The notes: generated by a model from the sequence alone, not told the origin. DNA of 64,000 nucleotides from JAHZKN01 sp965250205 (GCA_965250205.1 CBDFNK010000023.1:248001-312000); one strand, 5' to 3'. Positions 18,526 to 27,683 are shown, numbered from the stretch's first letter. A program made the numbers and translations.

Positions 18526-18687
18526 GTGACTAAACTGATAAGTCTTAAATCCCACGACAAACCGACGATGCGCTGTCGGGCTAAATCTGGGTTTACGAAG
18601 CGCGGCGACACTGCCACAACACCCCGGGTGGGGCAAGCGCGCCTTACGGGCGGCCTTGTCGCAGAGAACGTGAAGTCATAGAGCGCA

Positions 18688-18906
18688 ATGGTAAAGCAAC
18701 CGAAAACAGCAGATCAGCAAGGCGGCGACGGTCCTGAAAAGGCCCGCTCTGAGGCGCGCCAGCAGCGGCTTGAAGCAGCGCTTCGAGAGAACCTAAAACG
18801 GCGCAAACAGCAAACCCGGGCCCGAACCGACAACACGGCGGATCTGAAAAGCACAACGCCTGACGGAGTGGACACGCCCGCCACCGATGGCAGCGATGAT
18901 TCGTAA
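18688..18906 (+). CDS. Small conserved basic protein upstream of murA
   Basis: 72 aa: a Gln/Glu-rich helix EARQQRLEAALRENLKRRKQ followed by an acidic, Thr/Asp-rich tail. Short proteins of this type (RLxxALRxNLRRRKxQ) are common immediately upstream of murA in alphaproteobacteria; their function is unknown. Codon usage matches its neighbours. Start ATG 18688. Confidence 0.6.
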   Translation: MVKQPKTADQQGGDGPEKARSEARQQRLEAALRENLKRRKQQTRARTDNTADLKSTTPDGVDTPATDGSDDS

Positions 18907-19214
18907 GGCATCGTTTTCGACACGCGGCGCCAAGCCCGGGCCAGACCCTGGCCTGGTCTGTGGCAGTAGCCGGACCGGGCTCAAGACGCTCGGAAGCGCA
19001 AAAACACACCGTTTTCATTGCTCGGCTAAGAATTTACGCCCTAGGCCCTTGGCAGATTGGGGGCAAGCAGACTAAGCAACCCGCTCTAAGCTTTTGTTTG
19101 GATCCTGTGTCCTGGGGCAAAACTGCGGACACTTTTCCGGAACATGATCTAAGGGCTGTCACATGGCGCCATGCCATGCCGGAACTGCAGCCAAGATTTA
19201 ATTGGGTGGGGGCA

Positions 19215-20507
19215 ATGGATCGCATCAAGATCAATGGTGGACGTCGGCTTGAAGGCCGAATTCCAATTTCGGGGGCCAAAAACGCTGCCCTGCCTTTGCT
19301 CATTGCCAGCCTGCTCACCGATGATCGGCTGACCCTGAAGAATGTCCCAAATCTGGCGGACGTCAATTTGTTGATGCGCATTTTGCGCAATCATGGCGTT
19401 GATCTCGCCGTTGATGGAAAAAGGCCCGGCCCCAAGCAATACATCGGCGAAACGTTTCATCTCACAGCGCGCGATATCGTCGACACAACCGCGCCTTATG
19501 AATTGGTGTCGCGCATGCGTGCCAGTTTCTGGGTCCTTGGTCCAATTTTGGCGCGGATGCATCAAGCGCGTGTCTCTCTGCCTGGCGGCTGTGCGATCGG
19601 TACCCGGCCTGTTGATCTCCACCTTGAAGGGTTGAAAGCGCTTGGCGCTGAGATCGACATTGAAAATGGTTATGTGGTTGCCAAGGCGCCAGGCGGTTTG
19701 GTGGGCAACAAGGTCGTGTTTCCAAAAGTTTCAGTTGGTGCAACGCATAATGTGTTGCTGGCGGCTGTGCTTGCCAAAGGTGAGACGGTCATTGAAAACG
19801 CTGCACGTGAGCCTGAAATTGGTGACGTTGCGGAATGCCTTGTCAAAATGGGTGTTGAGATTGACGGCATTGGCTCGTCGACCTTGCGTATTCAAGGGCG
19901 CGACAGGCTTGAAGGTGCGGTACATACCGTACTGCCAGATCGTATTGAAACCGGCACCTTTGCGATGGCCGTTGCTGCAACCGGTGGCGACGTGACGCTG
20001 ACGGGAACGCGTGCTGACTTGTTGCAAAATGCGCTTGATACGCTGTCCAAAACCGGCACTGAGATCACCACAACACCGTCAAGCATTCGGGTGCAACGCA
20101 CCGATGCCGACATTCGGCCCGTGTCTGTTGAGACGCAGCCGTTCCCAGGTTTTCCAACCGATCTGCAGGCACAATTCATGGCCTTGATGACGCGGGCTAC
20201 TGGCACGAGTGTGATCCGTGAGACGATTTTCGAAAATCGCTTTATGCACGTCCAAGAGCTGGCCCGCCTTGGTGCGGATATTAATATGCATGGCGATACC
20301 GCGACGATTACAGGTGTGGGCGAACTGCATGGTGCGCAAGTTATGGCCACGGATTTACGGGCTTCCGTCAGCCTTGTGATCGCAGGCCTGATGGCAGACG
20401 GTGAGACCACGATCAATCGGGTTTACCATCTGGACCGCGGCTTTGAGCAACTGGAACAGAAGCTCACCGCGTGCGGGGCGCAGATTGAGCGTGTGGCTGG
20501 GGATTGA
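19215..20507 (+). CDS. murA: UDP-N-acetylglucosamine 1-carboxyvinyltransferase
   Basis: 430-aa enolpyruvyl transferase, the first committed step of peptidoglycan synthesis. The N-terminus MDRIKINGGRRLEGRIPISG and GAKNAALPLL bind UDP-GlcNAc, and the catalytic Cys (fosfomycin target) is in LPGGCAIGTRPVDLHLEGL. The C-terminal half has PFPGFPTDLQAQFMALM and ENRFMHVQEL. ATG 19215 is preceded by GGGTGGGGG; the frame is open upstream to 18960 but those codons lack family support. A repeat follows 88 bp after the stop. Confidence 0.96.
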   Translation: MDRIKINGGRRLEGRIPISGAKNAALPLLIASLLTDDRLTLKNVPNLADVNLLMRILRNHGVDLAVDGKRPGPKQYIGETFHLTARDIVDTTAPYELVSRMRASFWVLGPILARMHQARVSLPGGCAIGTRPVDLHLEGLKALGAEIDIENGYVVAKAPGGLVGNKVVFPKVSVGATHNVLLAAVLAKGETVIENAAREPEIGDVAECLVKMGVEIDGIGSSTLRIQGRDRLEGAVHTVLPDRIETGTFAMAVAATGGDVTLTGTRADLLQNALDTLSKTGTEITTTPSSIRVQRTDADIRPVSVETQPFPGFPTDLQAQFMALMTRATGTSVIRETIFENRFMHVQELARLGADINMHGDTATITGVGELHGAQVMATDLRASVSLVIAGLMADGETTINRVYHLDRGFEQLEQKLTACGAQIERVAGD

Positions 20508-20594
20508 TGGATTGCGCTTGGACGCCGAGACGGCTATCAAACGAGCCGTTATCAGCTGTGTCTGTGTCTCACGGCCCGTCGGCATCTCTGGCTC

Positions 20595-20645
20595 GATCAA
20601 ACGGTCTAAAATCGATTCTGATTTTAGGTGGATAATCTGATCTAC
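20595..20645. repeat. Short palindrome-like repeat with GATCAAACGG core
   Basis: Begins GATCAAACGGTCTAAAATCGATT, nearly the same as the repeat at 11115, and ends near TGATCTAC. Contains the internal inverted repeat CTAAAATC / GATTTTAG, so it can fold. Located behind murA. Confidence 0.65.
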
Positions 20646-20650
20646 TTAAT

Positions 20651-20778
20651 CCAACACTGGGCAAGTTTGTGTTGGAATTCAACCAACACTGGGCAAGTTT
20701 GTGTTGGAATTTATCCAACACTGGGCAAGCTTGTGTTGGAATTTATCCAACACTGGGCAAGCTTGTGTTGGAATTTAA
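20651..20778. repeat. Tandem hairpin array 1: four 32-bp units
   Basis: Four direct copies starting at 20651, 20683, 20715 and 20747. Each has 7-bp arms CCAACAC / GTGTTGG around an 11-nt loop TGGGCAAG(T/C)TT, followed by AATT-rich linkers. Copies 1-2 have T and copies 3-4 have C in the loop. No unique spacer lies between units, so this is not CRISPR. The same core recurs in the array at 23673. Confidence 0.9.
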
Positions 20779-20781
20779 AGA

Positions 20782-20829
20782 GTTAGAGCAACTTATCTGC
20801 GTTTAATCAAACGCCAGGCGTGCTCTAGC
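20782..20829. repeat. Palindromic repeat GTTAGAGCA...TGCTCTAGC
   Basis: Nine-bp terminal arms with one mismatch, ends of TTAG/CTAG type, interior containing CGTTTAATCAAACG. Same family as 24027-24072. It ends 18 bp before the DUF2948 gene, so the promoter of the hisD cluster must lie in or next to it. Confidence 0.7.
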
Positions 20830-20847
20830 GCCAAGGATCCCGCTCCT

Positions 20848-21297
20848 ATGTCTGATAGGTCTGAGCTCAAATTGATTGCGCTGGATAGCGAAGACCTTGG
20901 TGTCCTATCCGCCCATTTGCAGGATGCGGTGCTTCGGGTTGCGGATCTTGCTTACCTCAAGGCTGAGCGCCGTTTTGCAATGGTGGTCAATCGCTTTGAT
21001 TGGGGAGCAGCGCCAAAATCCAGTGATGGTCAGTTTACGCGCATGCGCGCTGGGCTTCGCTTTGAGAAAGTCATTTCAGCGCAACTGACGGGGCTTAATC
21101 TCAAGGACAAATCAAAAGTTCTGTCGTTGATGGCCATCACCTTCGAGAGCACCGAAGATCCATCCGGCATTGTCCGGTTGGTCTTTGCAGGCGATGCCGC
21201 CATTAGGTTAGAAGTTGAATGCATCGAAGCTGAGCTGCGCGATCTTGGCGCCCAGTGGTCGACAAAGAAAAAGCCAAATCATCCCGATGATCTATAG
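20848..21297 (+). CDS. DUF2948 family protein
   Basis: 149 aa. It matches the alphaproteobacterial DUF2948 family by its opening LKLIALDSEDLGVLSAHLQDAVLRV, by FAMVVNRFDWG and by RMRAGLRFEKV in the middle, and by its location between murA and hisD. Function unknown; the family is nearly always next to hisD. First gene of a likely operon with hisD, UPF0262 and a phosphatase. Confidence 0.85.
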   Translation: MSDRSELKLIALDSEDLGVLSAHLQDAVLRVADLAYLKAERRFAMVVNRFDWGAAPKSSDGQFTRMRAGLRFEKVISAQLTGLNLKDKSKVLSLMAITFESTEDPSGIVRLVFAGDAAIRLEVECIEAELRDLGAQWSTKKKPNHPDDL

Positions 21298-21364
21298 CTG
21301 TGCAGGAAAGCACGTTGGCAATCATCCCCATACACTAAGAGTAACAAGGAACAGTATTAAGCAA

Positions 21365-22675
21365 ATGGCAAAGTGGTTGGCCACGCAGGAAGACAGTTTC
21401 CCCGCTGCATTTAATGCCTTGCTCGCAGACAAGCGTGAAGTGTCGGGGGATGTGGATGCAGCTGTCCGTGAAATTCTTGATGAAGTTAGATCAGATGGCG
21501 ACAAAGCTCTGATTGCGCTTTCTAAGAAGTTTGACAACGTTGATCTTGCGCAAGACGGTATCGCGATATCGGAGGCGGATATTGATGCCGCAATGGGGCA
21601 GGTCAGCGAGGATGAGGTTGCGGCTTTAACCGAGGCGCGGGACCGAATACGCGATCATCACCAGCGGCAGCTCCCCAAAAGTGATCGCTATAAAGACAGC
21701 ATCGGTGCTGAGCTTGGCGACCGCTGGACAGCCGTTGAAAGTGTCGGGCTCTATGTGCCGGGTGGGACCGCGTCTTACCCAAGTTCCGTGTTGATGAATG
21801 CGGTGCCTGCTAACGTTGCTGGTGTGCCGCGCATTGTCATGGTCGTGCCAACCCCTGGTGGCGAACTCAATCCTCTGGTTTTGGTTGCAGCGCGGCTGGC
21901 AGGCGTTTCGGAAATTTATCGTGTTGGGGGTGCTCAAGCCGTCGCGGCATTAGCGTTTGGTACTGGAACGATTGCGCCGGTGGTGAAAATTGTCGGGCCC
22001 GGTAATGCGTTTGTTGCAGCCGCCAAACGACAGGTGTTCGGCACCGTTGGTATTGACAGTATTGCAGGGCCATCGGAAGTGCTTGTCATTGCTGACCGCA
22101 ACAATGATCCAGATTGGATTGCTTCTGATCTTTTGGCGCAAGCCGAGCATGACACGGCTGCACAATCGATTTTGATGACGGATGATGCTGACTTTGGGCG
22201 TGCCGTGGAACGTGCGCTTCAAGCTCAACTCAAAGATTTACCGCGCGGCAACATCGCGGCTGAAAGCTGGAACAGGTTTGGTGCCATTATCATTTTGTCT
22301 TCATTGTCTGAAGCCCCGGCTTTAGCAGATCGTATTGCTGCTGAGCACCTTGAGATTGCAACAGGGAATTGTGAGGAGTTGGCAACAGATATTCGCAATG
22401 CGGGCGCAATTTTCCTCGGGTCTTATACACCAGAAGTGATTGGGGATTATGTTGCAGGTTCCAACCACGTTTTGCCGACCGCACGCAGCGCCAAATTCTC
22501 ATCCGGTCTTGGTGTGCTCGACTTTATGAAACGGACCTCTATACTCAAACTTGACCGAAGTTCGCTTGCGCGCCTGGCACCGTCTGCGATGCGGTTGGCA
22601 CGATCTGAAGGTCTTGAAGGCCACCGTCGGTCCGTTGAAGTCCGCTTGAAGTCGAAGGCTAACGACGCCGAATGA
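21365..22675 (+). CDS. hisD: Histidinol dehydrogenase
   Basis: 436-aa zinc enzyme oxidising L-histidinol to histidine in two NAD-dependent steps. Signature region QAVAALAFGTGTIAPVVKI, zinc ligands Gln and His in LLAQAEHDTAAQSILMT, base/acid residues in GNCEELATDI and AAEHLEIAT, and C-terminal HVLPTARSAKFSSGLGVLDF. ATG 21365 starts MAKWLATQEDSF; the frame upstream overlaps the DUF2948 gene and is not used. The stop overlaps the UPF0262 start. Confidence 0.96.
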   Translation: MAKWLATQEDSFPAAFNALLADKREVSGDVDAAVREILDEVRSDGDKALIALSKKFDNVDLAQDGIAISEADIDAAMGQVSEDEVAALTEARDRIRDHHQRQLPKSDRYKDSIGAELGDRWTAVESVGLYVPGGTASYPSSVLMNAVPANVAGVPRIVMVVPTPGGELNPLVLVAARLAGVSEIYRVGGAQAVAALAFGTGTIAPVVKIVGPGNAFVAAAKRQVFGTVGIDSIAGPSEVLVIADRNNDPDWIASDLLAQAEHDTAAQSILMTDDADFGRAVERALQAQLKDLPRGNIAAESWNRFGAIIILSSLSEAPALADRIAAEHLEIATGNCEELATDIRNAGAIFLGSYTPEVIGDYVAGSNHVLPTARSAKFSSGLGVLDFMKRTSILKLDRSSLARLAPSAMRLARSEGLEGHRRSVEVRLKSKANDAE

Positions 22676-23172
22676 CCGATCCCCATACACCTGAAACACC
22701 TGCAAACGCCAAACTTGTAGCGGTCACGCTTGACGAGGCATCGATCGCGCGCGTCGACCCCAAAATAGATCATGAACGCCAAGTCGCTATCTTTGACATT
22801 CTGGAAAATAATTCCTTTGTCCTAAAGAGCCAAGAAACGAAGGGCCCTTATCGACTGCACTTGTCGTTGGATGATGATCGGTTGATCTTTGAGGTGTCTG
22901 ATGAGGCGGAGCAGGCGCTTGAGCGTTATGACATGTCGCTGATGCCGTTTCGGCGCACCTTGAAGGACTATTTTCTTGTTCTGGAGAGCTATTACCAGGC
23001 GGTTGGTGAAAGTCAGCCAGCAAAGATTGAAGCGATCGATGTGGGCCGGCGCGGCTTGCACGATGAGGGAAGTCAGCTGTTGATGGAGCGCCTCGCAGAC
23101 AAGATAGAAATCGATTTTGCCACTGCGCGGCGCTTGTTTACGCTGCTTGCAGCGCTGCACTGGAAGGGTTAG
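22672..23172 (+). CDS. UPF0262 family protein
   Basis: 166 aa. Family features: DHERQVAIFDILENNSF near residue 40, GPYRLHLSLDDDRLIFEV, then FRRTLKDYFLVLESYYQA and ATARRLFTLLAALHWKG at the end. UPF0262 proteins are small cytoplasmic proteins of alphaproteobacteria encoded beside hisD; function unknown. Overlaps hisD by 4 bp (ATGA) and is followed 4 bp later by the phosphatase, so it is inside the same operon. Confidence 0.88.
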   Translation: MTDPHTPETPANAKLVAVTLDEASIARVDPKIDHERQVAIFDILENNSFVLKSQETKGPYRLHLSLDDDRLIFEVSDEAEQALERYDMSLMPFRRTLKDYFLVLESYYQAVGESQPAKIEAIDVGRRGLHDEGSQLLMERLADKIEIDFATARRLFTLLAALHWKG

Positions 23173-23176
23173 CGCG

Positions 23177-23638
23177 GTGGGCCAAGCGGGGGCTCATATT
23201 CCAGGATCTGTGCTGTTTGTCTGCACGATGAATGCGGTCCGCTCGCCGATGGCCTCAGCCATTTTTCAACACTTAACTGGTGATGCATCCAAAGCAGTGT
23301 CAGCCGGGATCCGTCCGGGACTCTCAGACCCGTTTGTGGTTGCGGTGATGGATGAGATTGGAATTGATCTATCTGAGTTTCAACCGCAAGGCCTTGATGC
23401 CATTGCAGATCAATCTTTTGACCTGATTGTTTCTTTATCACCTGAAGCGCACCACCACGCAGTTGAACTGACGCGCGTTATGGCTGCTGACATCACGTAT
23501 TGGCCAACCCTGGATATTGCGCAGCTTGACCAAACAGGTTCGCGCCTTGAAAAGTTGAACCAGTATCGCACCCTGAGAGACACGTTGTTCAAGCGCATCA
23601 AACAAGAGTTTGCCCTTGCAGGTGGGCCGACTGTTTAG
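23177..23638 (+). CDS. Low-molecular-weight protein-tyrosine-phosphatase / arsenate-reductase-like protein
   Basis: 153 aa from GTG 23177. The phosphatase loop is in VLFVCTMNAVRSPMA (C-x5-R-S) near residue 15, and the general-acid Asp is in ITYWPTLDIAQ near 115. Starting at the later ATG would delete the catalytic Cys, so the GTG start is required. In alphaproteobacteria this gene usually precedes infA; here a repeat array and a cAMP module follow instead. Confidence 0.88.
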   Translation: MGQAGAHIPGSVLFVCTMNAVRSPMASAIFQHLTGDASKAVSAGIRPGLSDPFVVAVMDEIGIDLSEFQPQGLDAIADQSFDLIVSLSPEAHHHAVELTRVMAADITYWPTLDIAQLDQTGSRLEKLNQYRTLRDTLFKRIKQEFALAGGPTV

Positions 23639-23672
23639 ACCATGTTCGAGCCAAAAGTGGGCACCGGTCTGG

Positions 23673-24005
23673 CCAACACTGCGCAAGCTTGTGTCCAACA
23701 TGCCTTTAGGCAATGTTGGCATTAAAGTTTCCAACACTGCGCAAGCTTGTGTGGCCCAACATGCCTTTAGGCAATGTTGGCATTAAAGTTTCCAACACTG
23801 CGCAAGCTTGTGTCCAACATGCCTTTAGGCAATGTTGGCATTAAAGTTTCCAACACTGCGCAAGCTTGTGTCCAACATGCCTTTAGGCAATGTTGGCATT
23901 AAAGTTTCCAACACTGCGCAAGCTTGTGTCCAACATGCCTTTAGGCAATGTTGGCATTAAAGTTTCCAACACTGCGCAAGCTTGTGTTGGCATTAAAGTT
24001 TCCCA
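23673..24005. repeat. Tandem hairpin array 2: five 58-bp units plus a partial one
   Basis: Copies of CCAACACTGCGCAAGCTTGT begin at 23673, 23731, 23792, 23850, 23908 and 23966 (period 58, once 61). Each unit holds the left part of the array-1 hairpin, then a second hairpin CCAACATGCC-TTTA-GGCAATGTTGG, then CATTAAAGTTT. The sixth copy lacks the second hairpin and restores the uninterrupted GTGTTGG arm, so the longer unit looks like a hairpin nested in a hairpin. No unique spacers. Confidence 0.9.
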
Positions 24006-24026
24006 ACATGATCCCAAACAAAAATG

Positions 24027-24072
24027 GTTAGAGCACGCCGACAGATTCAATCTCATATGAACGTGCTCTAAC
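24027..24072. repeat. Palindromic repeat GTTAGAGCACG...CGTGCTCTAAC
   Basis: Perfect 11-bp terminal inverted repeat around 24 bp. The right end provides the TAG stop codon of the adenylate cyclase gene (complement of CTA at 24068-24070). Related to the element at 20782-20829. Confidence 0.8.
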
Positions 24073-25360
24073 ACTGCGGGTCGGCGAGGGTAATGAACCA
24101 GGCTTCCTGTTCTCCCACACCTTTGACCTGAACCATGCCTTTGCTCTCAAATTGAAACGCATCTGACAGATTGTCTTTGCAGTTCGGGCAAATCAAAATT
24201 TTTCCAGGCTCAGACAGTCCCTCAAGGCGGGCGGCCAAATTTACCGCGTCACCCCAAATGTCATAGCTGAATTTTTGCTTGCCAATGATGCCCGCCATAA
24301 TCGGTCCCGACGCCATGCCGATGCGCATATTAAGATCGAGCCCGGTTTGGCTGCGCATTTCTGTTAAGTAGGCCTGCATATCAACGGCTAGTCGGGCCAA
24401 TCTCTCGGTGTGGTCTGGAACGGCTTCGGGAACGCCCGCCGCCGCCATATAGGCATCACCAATGGTTTTGATTTTTTCAACGCCGTGTTTGGTGCTAAGC
24501 GCATCAAAGGCCGTGACAATGTCATTAAGTGTGGCAACGGTTTTTTCCGCGCCTAACTTGCGAGCCAAAGCGACGAAACCAGTAATATCTGCAAAAAGAA
24601 TTGAGGCCTCGGGGAAGTTATCAGCAATGATGTCGTCAGGCTTTAGCTTCAGACGCTCGACAATCTCGTCGGGTAGAATGTTGCGCAACAGTAAGTCGAT
24701 TTCATTCTTGGCATTTTCTGCCAGACTGAAAGCGTAATAAACACAAGCGGCGATCAGTGCGAATGTTGTGATAGTCGCTTGAACGTAGATGGAATTGATA
24801 ACATCCGGCTCGGCATTGATGCGGGCATAGTCATCAGAGAATTGAAACCATGCATAGAGCTGCAAACCGATTGCAATGATGATAATCGGAACAATGAGCC
24901 ACAATCGTTTGAGTCCAAAGACAACAAACGGTGCGGCGGCGGCGAGAAACAGTTGCAAATGAACGCCAGCAGAACGGCCCAAATAATAACAGAAGGCAAC
25001 GAGTGCGAGAAGCTCTGTGACGACAATGATTAAGCCGCCGGTGATATCACTAAATCGATGCGAAAACGGCACCGCCATTGAAGTTCCAACCAGCGCAAGA
25101 TTGATCCAAACGACGGGTTTGTATTTCTCATAGTCAAGAAATGAGTGCTGGATAGCGTAGATAAACGTGGTGATCGCAATCAGGTAGGCGATCAAATTGA
25201 GAATTTTCAGTCTGCGCTTGGTGTCGGTCGGATAACCCTCCGTTCCAAGCTCTGCCAAGTAGGTAAAGCTACGTTTGAGGGCCGGCATATCAGGGACAGC
25301 TTGAATGAGACTGCGCCCGAGTTTGGCCAAAAATTCTGAAAGGCGTTGAAACTCAATCAT
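24068..25360 (-). CDS. Membrane-bound class III adenylate cyclase
   Basis: 430 aa. Residues 45-225 hold about six transmembrane helices; the catalytic domain follows. Metal-binding Asp residues are in ILFADITGFVALARKLG and TIGDAYMAAAG. The purine-specifying Lys/Asp pair is in VEKIKTIGD and YDIWGDAVN, which indicates ATP rather than GTP. The transition-state Asn/Arg are in NLAARLEGLSEPGK. ATG 25360 is preferred over TTG 25375. The gene lies 112 bp downstream of a CRP/FNR-type gene on the same strand, so enzyme and cAMP receptor may form a local module. The stop codon lies in a repeat. Confidence 0.9.
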   Translation of the reverse strand: MIEFQRLSEFLAKLGRSLIQAVPDMPALKRSFTYLAELGTEGYPTDTKRRLKILNLIAYLIAITTFIYAIQHSFLDYEKYKPVVWINLALVGTSMAVPFSHRFSDITGGLIIVVTELLALVAFCYYLGRSAGVHLQLFLAAAAPFVVFGLKRLWLIVPIIIIAIGLQLYAWFQFSDDYARINAEPDVINSIYVQATITTFALIAACVYYAFSLAENAKNEIDLLLRNILPDEIVERLKLKPDDIIADNFPEASILFADITGFVALARKLGAEKTVATLNDIVTAFDALSTKHGVEKIKTIGDAYMAAAGVPEAVPDHTERLARLAVDMQAYLTEMRSQTGLDLNMRIGMASGPIMAGIIGKQKFSYDIWGDAVNLAARLEGLSEPGKILICPNCKDNLSDAFQFESKGMVQVKGVGEQEAWFITLADPQC

Positions 25361-25472
25361 GCGAGGCGTGTCCAAACCTTTTTGGCGAGATGTTCATCTG
25401 CCCTGGCGTGTTGTCCTTCGGTGATTAGCCTACGAGCCGACTGTCTGGTGGTAAAACGCTTCTAACGGCGGC

Positions 25473-26168
25473 TTATGCCGTCATATCCTCGAGCTGATCG
25501 ATATCGCAGGTGAACTTGCCGCCTTCGCCACGCTCAATTGCGTTGGAAGATTCAAGTAGTGCCAGCGCTGCATTAACCTTGGGTCGACTGGCACCGATCA
25601 ACAACGCTAACTCACTTTGCGAAATGGGCAGGCTGAGCATGATCTTGCCTTCGATATCTGGCCCTTCTTTTTGTCGGGTAGCGGCGAGGAAAAAGCGCGC
25701 CAAGCGAATTTCAATCGGGTATAGGGCGATGCCTTCAAGCTGCTGATCTGCTTCTCTTAAGCGATTACACAAGAACCGGATCACGCCTTCGCGTAGTCCA
25801 ATGTTGGACTCAATCAACCGCTGAAGAGCGGCTTTTGACAGTGTCAGCGCTGTGACCTTGCCAACCGCCGTCGCGTCTGCTGTGCGTTCACCGCCATCCA
25901 GAACAGCAATCTCACCAAAGATTTGACCGGTTTCAGCGTGTGCAAAGGAAAGCTCTCGGCCCTCTGCCGTCAGGACCGACAAGCGGACCCGGCCTTTGAT
26001 CACGAGGTAAACATCGCGTCCGGCGTCACCACGTGCAAACACAACCTGGCTTGAGGAGTAGTTGGCCTCGCGCATTTCCTCCACCACCGAGCCAAGGGAG
26101 TGTTCGGAAAGGGCACCGAAAAGGTCAGTTTTGGACAACAATTCGGCTGCGCCAGCTTTCGAGCTCAT
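25473..26168 (-). CDS. CRP/FNR-family transcriptional regulator with cyclic-nucleotide-binding domain
   Basis: 231 aa. The N-terminal cNMP-binding barrel has VFARGDAGRDVYLVIKGRVR and the phosphate-binding cassette GEIAVLDGGERTADATA (Glu and Arg present). The C-terminal winged helix contains SQSELALLIGASRPKVNAAL as recognition helix. No N-terminal iron-sulfur cysteines, so not FNR. It lies upstream of the adenylate cyclase and probably responds to cAMP. Targets cannot be read here. Confidence 0.88.
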   Translation of the reverse strand: MSSKAGAAELLSKTDLFGALSEHSLGSVVEEMREANYSSSQVVFARGDAGRDVYLVIKGRVRLSVLTAEGRELSFAHAETGQIFGEIAVLDGGERTADATAVGKVTALTLSKAALQRLIESNIGLREGVIRFLCNRLREADQQLEGIALYPIEIRLARFFLAATRQKEGPDIEGKIMLSLPISQSELALLIGASRPKVNAALALLESSNAIERGEGGKFTCDIDQLEDMTA

Positions 26169-26344
26169 GTTGGTGTGTCCTTGTATCGCGGTGGGCTTGA
26201 ACTTGATTTATCACCATATTGGCCAGGGGTTGCAACGGTGTTATGTGGTGATGGTTGTCAGGGGCAGGGCTGACTTGAGGATAACCGCACTTTGCTCGTG
26301 GTGTGGTCACAGCAACACCAGATTCATGAGACAAAGGTCACCAC

Positions 26345-27097
26345 ATGACATCGTCGACGGCAAAAACCGGCTTTTTTGCAGCATTTACCCGCACCGATGG
26401 GCCACGCCGTGACACGTTGCGGTCCGAGCTTGCTCGTGAGCGGGCAGATGGTATTGCACCGCTCGAAAAACCAAAGCTTGTTTTGGCTTCTGCCAGTCCA
26501 CGACGCCTGACGTTACTAGCACAAGTCGGTGTCGACCCGGATGCATTACGCCCTGCCAATATTGATGAAACGCCACGTACGGGGGAAATGCCACGCGCGC
26601 TGGTGGCACGACTGGCGCGTGCAAAAGCGGAGACAGCGCGTGATCAAATTGCCAACGATCGCGATATTGCCGATGCCTATATCCTGGCTGCTGATACCGT
26701 CGTCGCTGTCGGGCGGCGCATTTTGATTAAGCCGGAATATATGGAGGAAGAGACGGCTTCATTGCGATTGCTGTCTGGGCGTTCCCATCGCGTTTTAACG
26801 GCGCTTTGTTTGATCACAGAAAACGACAAGGTGCGCACAAAAATTGTCGATACGCGGGTGCGCTTCAAGCACCTGTCGCGGGCCGAAATCGAAGCCTACG
26901 TCGCCTCGCGTGAATGGCGCGGCAAAGCCGGTGGTTATGCCATTCAAGGTCTTGCTGGTTGCTTTGTGCAAAAGATTATGGGTTCCTATACCAACGTGGT
27001 TGGTCTACCGCTGACGGAAACCGTGACTATGTTGATGAGTGAAGGGTTCCCCATTCACTTCAACTGGTTGCAGGCGGCCGAAACAGACGCCATCTAA
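26345..27097 (+). CDS. Maf-like nucleotide pyrophosphatase
   Basis: 250 aa. The Maf core begins KPKLVLASASPRRLTLL near residue 42, with ILAADTVVAVG, the SGRSHRVLTALCLI loop and EWRGKAGGYAIQGLAGCFV. The family hydrolyses non-canonical or specific NTPs. An unusual 40-residue N-terminal extension (MTSSTAKTGFFAAFTRTDG) precedes the core; ATG 26345 with AAAGG upstream is the only good start, and no start codon lies directly at the core. In related genomes infA precedes maf; it is absent here. Confidence 0.88.
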   Translation: MTSSTAKTGFFAAFTRTDGPRRDTLRSELARERADGIAPLEKPKLVLASASPRRLTLLAQVGVDPDALRPANIDETPRTGEMPRALVARLARAKAETARDQIANDRDIADAYILAADTVVAVGRRILIKPEYMEEETASLRLLSGRSHRVLTALCLITENDKVRTKIVDTRVRFKHLSRAEIEAYVASREWRGKAGGYAIQGLAGCFVQKIMGSYTNVVGLPLTETVTMLMSEGFPIHFNWLQAAETDAI

Positions 27098-27233
27098 GCA
27101 ATTCTCAGGTAGGCGGCGTGTGGTGGTCAACCTTTTAACGATTTACTTCATGCACAGGCTCCTTCCAGTACGACGTGTGTCAGTCGTTTGCTGTGATAGG
27201 TAGGGGTAGGTGAGGTGAGACTTTGTGGGGTTC

Positions 27234-27449
27234 ATGATGACCAAAGAAACTCAAACCGGGACCTGTCCAATGTGTTCACGACAATCCGAGCAGGCCTTTC
27301 GTCCGTTTTGCTCCCGTCATTGTGCCGACCTTGATCTGGCACGCTGGTTGAAGGGCAACTATGCCATTCCAGGCCCGCCAGCAACGTCCCTGGATCTGGG
27401 GCAGGAGGAAGACGACCAATCCGGTTCTGGCTTTGATCCGAACGCCTAG
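27234..27449 (+). CDS. yacG: DNA gyrase inhibitor YacG (zinc-ribbon protein)
   Basis: 71 aa. Zinc ligands are in GTCPMCSRQ and RPFCSRHCADLDLARWL, the defining YacG pattern, followed by an acidic tail. YacG binds GyrB and reduces gyrase activity. ATG 27234 (or 27237) is used; an upstream in-frame GTG at 27225 would add three residues. Last host gene before tRNA-Phe and the island. Confidence 0.9.
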   Translation: MMTKETQTGTCPMCSRQSEQAFRPFCSRHCADLDLARWLKGNYAIPGPPATSLDLGQEEDDQSGSGFDPNA

Positions 27450-27683
27450 GCACGCGCGACAATCTGCCGGAATTGTCGTCTGTCCGGGCGCCTGCAAGGG
27501 CGCTGGACAGGGAACGGGCAAGCCCCTATAAGACACCGGCTTTGCAGGTGCTTTTCTTGAAGTGCTTGGTGAAGCTATCGAGTAACCTGCTTTATCACGA
27601 AGCGCAGATATGTTGCTCAAGACCCGTAGAGACGATCATTCAAGCACCATTAAGTCGACATCGATTTAAACTGCTGTGATCTC

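Noticed and set aside
18960..19214. N-terminal extension of murA
   Set aside because: MurA begins MDRIKINGG; the extra 85 codons have no family support.
20651..24005. Repeat arrays considered as CRISPR
   Set aside because: Units are directly adjacent or separated by constant linkers, with no unique spacers and no cas genes.
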